This document shows, piece after piece, positions 13,841 to 15,740 of a DNA stretch of 15,740 bases. The DNA is from Clostridiales bacterium (GTDB lineage Bacteria > Bacillota > Desulfitobacteriia > Desulfitobacteriales > Desulfitobacteriaceae). The stretch spans positions 1-15,740 of the forward strand of contig DAHVVW010000007.1 in assembly GCA_027357125.1 (NCBI GenBank). Reading direction: 5' to 3'. Position numbers and translations under genes: made by a program. The notes under the pieces are model-generated. The model was given only the letters and a program-made list of their open reading frames with translations, ran no database searches and was not told where the DNA came from. Each line of letters opens with the position of its first letter. Position 1 is the first letter of the stretch.

Positions 13841-15406
13841 ATGCGCAGTTGGATAAAAATGCTTTCAGATCTTACTTCGAGGCCCCATGTTCGCCAGATT
13901 CGCAAAGTTCCCCCTCTGCCGGTGGATTCCGAGTTAGGCAAGCCCCTTTCACCCAAACTGATGCAAACGATTTTGGGCCAAAGCACGGATGTTATTTTCC
14001 GGGAGTTTAGTTTACGCGGGAAAGAAGAGATTCCCTGTACCCTAGTCGCGGTGGACGGCCTCATAGACAAACTGCTTTTAGATACTTTTATCCTGCGGGT
14101 GCTAATGGTAGATTTTGCGGGTCAGAAAGAGCTTGAACAAATGACGGTTGCCAATGCGCTCGCGACCGTTTTCAAGTTCTTAGCCCCTGCGATCGAACTT
14201 AAGATTATAAATAAGACGGGGGATGCGGTTGATACGATCCTCTCCGGGGATGCGGTGCTCTTTTTCGGGGAAACAGCAGAGGCTTTAGTCGTAGGAGCCA
14301 GGGGCTGGGCCAACCGCGGGGTAACTGAACCGGAAACAGAGGCTGTGGTGCGTGGACCCAGGGAGGGCTTTTCTGAGACATTACGTACAAGCACATCACT
14401 CTTGCGTCGCAAGATCAAACACCCTTCCCTGCGCATGCATTCCCTGAAAATCGGGGAGTTGACCAAGACTGATATCGTAGTAACCTATATTGAGGGACTG
14501 GCGAAGCCGGATATTGTTCAGGAGGTAATGAGACGCCTGCAGAGGATAAAGATTGACGGTATCCTTGAGTCTGCGTATATCGAGGAAATGATCGAGGATG
14601 TTCCCTATACCCCTTTCCCCCAAGTACGGCACACGGAACGGCCTGATGTCCTGGCGGCGGGGCTGTTGGAAGGGAAAGTGGGAATATTAGTGGACGGCAC
14701 ACCCATCGCTCTTATGGTTCCGGCTGTTTTTATACAGTTTATGCAGGTATCGGAAGATTACTATGAAAAAGCGGTAATTGTTGTTTTGGTGCGCTTTATT
14801 CGCTATCTGGGGGTGTTTGTAGCCCTATTGGCCCCGAGTATTTATATAGCTGTCGCGACCTTTCACCAGGAAATAATTCCTACTACCTTGGCCCTGGGCA
14901 TCGCGGCCGGGAGGTCAGGGGTGCCGGTGACTGCGCTGCTGGAAGCACTACTCATGACTTTTGCGCTCGAAATTATCCAGGAGGCCGGACTGAGGCTGCC
15001 GAAGCCGATTGGCCAGACGATCGGGATCGTGGGTGCGATCGTAATCGGGGATGCGGCGGTCAAAGCCAGCCTGGTCAGCCCCCAAATGGTAATCATTGTT
15101 GCGCTCACAGCCATAGCCACATATTCCATACCCTACTACGACCTGGCTATCGCTATGCGCCTGATCCGCTTTCCGCTGATGATCCTGGCGGGGACGTTTG
15201 GGTTTTTTGGTATAGGCATAGGCTTATACGGATTACTCATCCACTTGCTAAGCATGCGCTCTTTCGGACATCCATACTTCAGCCCGGTCGCACCCCTGAG
15301 AATCCGAACCCTGCTCCAGGACACTTTTGTACGTGCTCCCTGGTGGGCTATGAAAAGGCGGCCCCAAATTTCAGATGTCGATGAGCCGCGGGGAGGGGGG
15401 GAGTGA
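13841..15406 (+). CDS. gerAA: Spore germinant receptor A subunit (GerA family)
   Basis: Membrane protein of the spore inner membrane that, with B and C subunits, senses germinants. The protein has 521 residues, typical of GerAA/GerKA. The hydrophilic N-terminal domain (to about residue 270) contains the hallmark stretches RGPREGFSETLRTSTSLLRRKIKHPSL and ESAYIEEMIED. The C-terminal half has about five hydrophobic segments, including APSIYIAVATFHQEIIPT, a region conserved in the family, followed by the GRSGVP motif. The ATG at 13841 has GGGAGGG (13828-13834) upstream. The stop overlaps the B-subunit start. Transcription is insulated by the terminator at 13744-13783, and forespore (sigma-G) control is expected from the family, but I cannot identify a promoter in the 57-bp gap. 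The germinant cannot be read from the sequence. Confidence 0.95.
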   Translation: MRSWIKMLSDLTSRPHVRQIRKVPPLPVDSELGKPLSPKLMQTILGQSTDVIFREFSLRGKEEIPCTLVAVDGLIDKLLLDTFILRVLMVDFAGQKELEQMTVANALATVFKFLAPAIELKIINKTGDAVDTILSGDAVLFFGETAEALVVGARGWANRGVTEPETEAVVRGPREGFSETLRTSTSLLRRKIKHPSLRMHSLKIGELTKTDIVVTYIEGLAKPDIVQEVMRRLQRIKIDGILESAYIEEMIEDVPYTPFPQVRHTERPDVLAAGLLEGKVGILVDGTPIALMVPAVFIQFMQVSEDYYEKAVIVVLVRFIRYLGVFVALLAPSIYIAVATFHQEIIPTTLALGIAAGRSGVPVTALLEALLMTFALEIIQEAGLRLPKPIGQTIGIVGAIVIGDAAVKASLVSPQMVIIVALTAIATYSIPYYDLAIAMRLIRFPLMILAGTFGFFGIGIGLYGLLIHLLSMRSFGHPYFSPVAPLRIRTLLQDTFVRAPWWAMKRRPQISDVDEPRGGGE

Positions 15407-15740
15407 TGGAGAGGATTTCCGCACACCAGTTCATGGTGCTGGGGGCCGGTGTCTTGATGGGTACGACTTTTTTCCCCATAGCCCAGACTGTCATGGGTAT
15501 CGGGGGCAGGGACGGCTGGATGGCTGTGCTCCCTGCTTATGGACTGGCTGTGCCCCTGGGATTGATGGTTTTGGCCTTGGCCAGAGATTACCCGGGCCAG
15601 AACTTAATCAAGATTTCGGAAGCAGTATTCGGTAAATGGATGGCAAAAGGTATAGGCATCATCTATCTCCTGGTAAGCGCTTATTTCGGGGCCTTATTGC
15701 TCGCCCAGGTGGAAGACACTTTCAAACGCTCGGTGCTCCC
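15406..15740 (+). CDS. gerAB: Spore germinant receptor B subunit (GerAB/GerKB type), 3' end outside window
   Basis: The first 111 codons of a germinant-receptor B subunit, a transporter-like membrane protein of the amino acid/polyamine/organocation superfamily that binds the germinant. The frame starts MERISAHQFMVLGAG and continues with hydrophobic segments around TTFFPIAQTV, AVLPAYGLAVPLGLMVLAL and GIGIIYLLVSAYFGALLLA, with YPGQNLIKISEAVFGKW between them, a pattern typical of GerAB/GerKB. The ATG at 15406 overlaps the A-subunit stop as TGATG, with GGGGGG just upstream, so the two are translationally coupled. The A-B order resembles gerA rather than gerK (A-C-B), but the C subunit is not in the window. 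Confidence 0.9.
   Translation, partial: MERISAHQFMVLGAGVLMGTTFFPIAQTVMGIGGRDGWMAVLPAYGLAVPLGLMVLALARDYPGQNLIKISEAVFGKWMAKGIGIIYLLVSAYFGALLLAQVEDTFKRSVL

Noticed and set aside
13753..14070. 105-codon minus-strand frame over the start of the germination gene
   Set aside because: It is antisense to a confidently assigned gerA gene and the terminator, with no family resemblance.

Overview
The window comes from an anaerobic, endospore-forming member of the Clostridia, probably of the Peptococcaceae/Desulfitobacteriaceae type. The reasons are an SpoVD-like penicillin-binding protein with a PASTA domain, a BofA sporulation checkpoint protein, GerA-family germinant-receptor genes, a four-subunit 2-oxoacid:ferredoxin oxidoreductase, and strong AGGAGG-type ribosome binding sites with some GTG starts. 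Every recognised gene lies on the + strand. Genus and species cannot be fixed from the sequence alone.

Layout. Positions 2-8456 are the middle of a division and cell wall (dcw) cluster: spoVD/ftsI (its 5' end lies outside the window), murE, murF, mraY, murD and ftsW/spoVE. They are tightly packed, with overlaps or short gaps. Together they make the UDP-MurNAc-pentapeptide (MurD, E, F), attach it to undecaprenyl phosphate (MraY) and polymerise and cross-link it at the septum (FtsW/SpoVE with SpoVD). The cluster stops after ftsW, and the usual murG, murC/murB and ftsQ do not follow. Positions 8457-8813 hold no gene but contain a chain of five compact hairpins, one of which can instead pair with an upstream segment.

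Positions 8814-9074 encode BofA. After it come a near-consensus housekeeping promoter (9107-9136), a leader hairpin (9149-9174), three short imperfect repeats and a P-loop NTPase gene. Then comes a 2-oxoacid:ferredoxin oxidoreductase operon (alpha, beta, gamma and a 2x[4Fe-4S] delta subunit, 10085-12887), which ends in a strong intrinsic terminator at 12923-12963.

Positions 12991-13745 hold a compact toxin-antitoxin module: an AbrB/MazE-fold antitoxin and a RelE/ParE-fold toxin with overlapping reading frames. Its promoter carries a perfect inverted repeat that brackets the -10 box. A 41-bp copy of the upstream terminator, differing at one base, follows the toxin, so the module lies between direct repeats exactly 820 bp apart. 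The window ends with a germinant-receptor operon: a complete A subunit (13841-15406) and the first 111 codons of a B subunit, whose start overlaps the A subunit's stop.

The least ordinary parts are the terminator-bracketed toxin-antitoxin cassette, the hairpin array at a likely chromosomal junction, and the P-loop protein linked to the oxidoreductase. I found no CRISPR array, rRNA, tRNA or complete insertion sequence.
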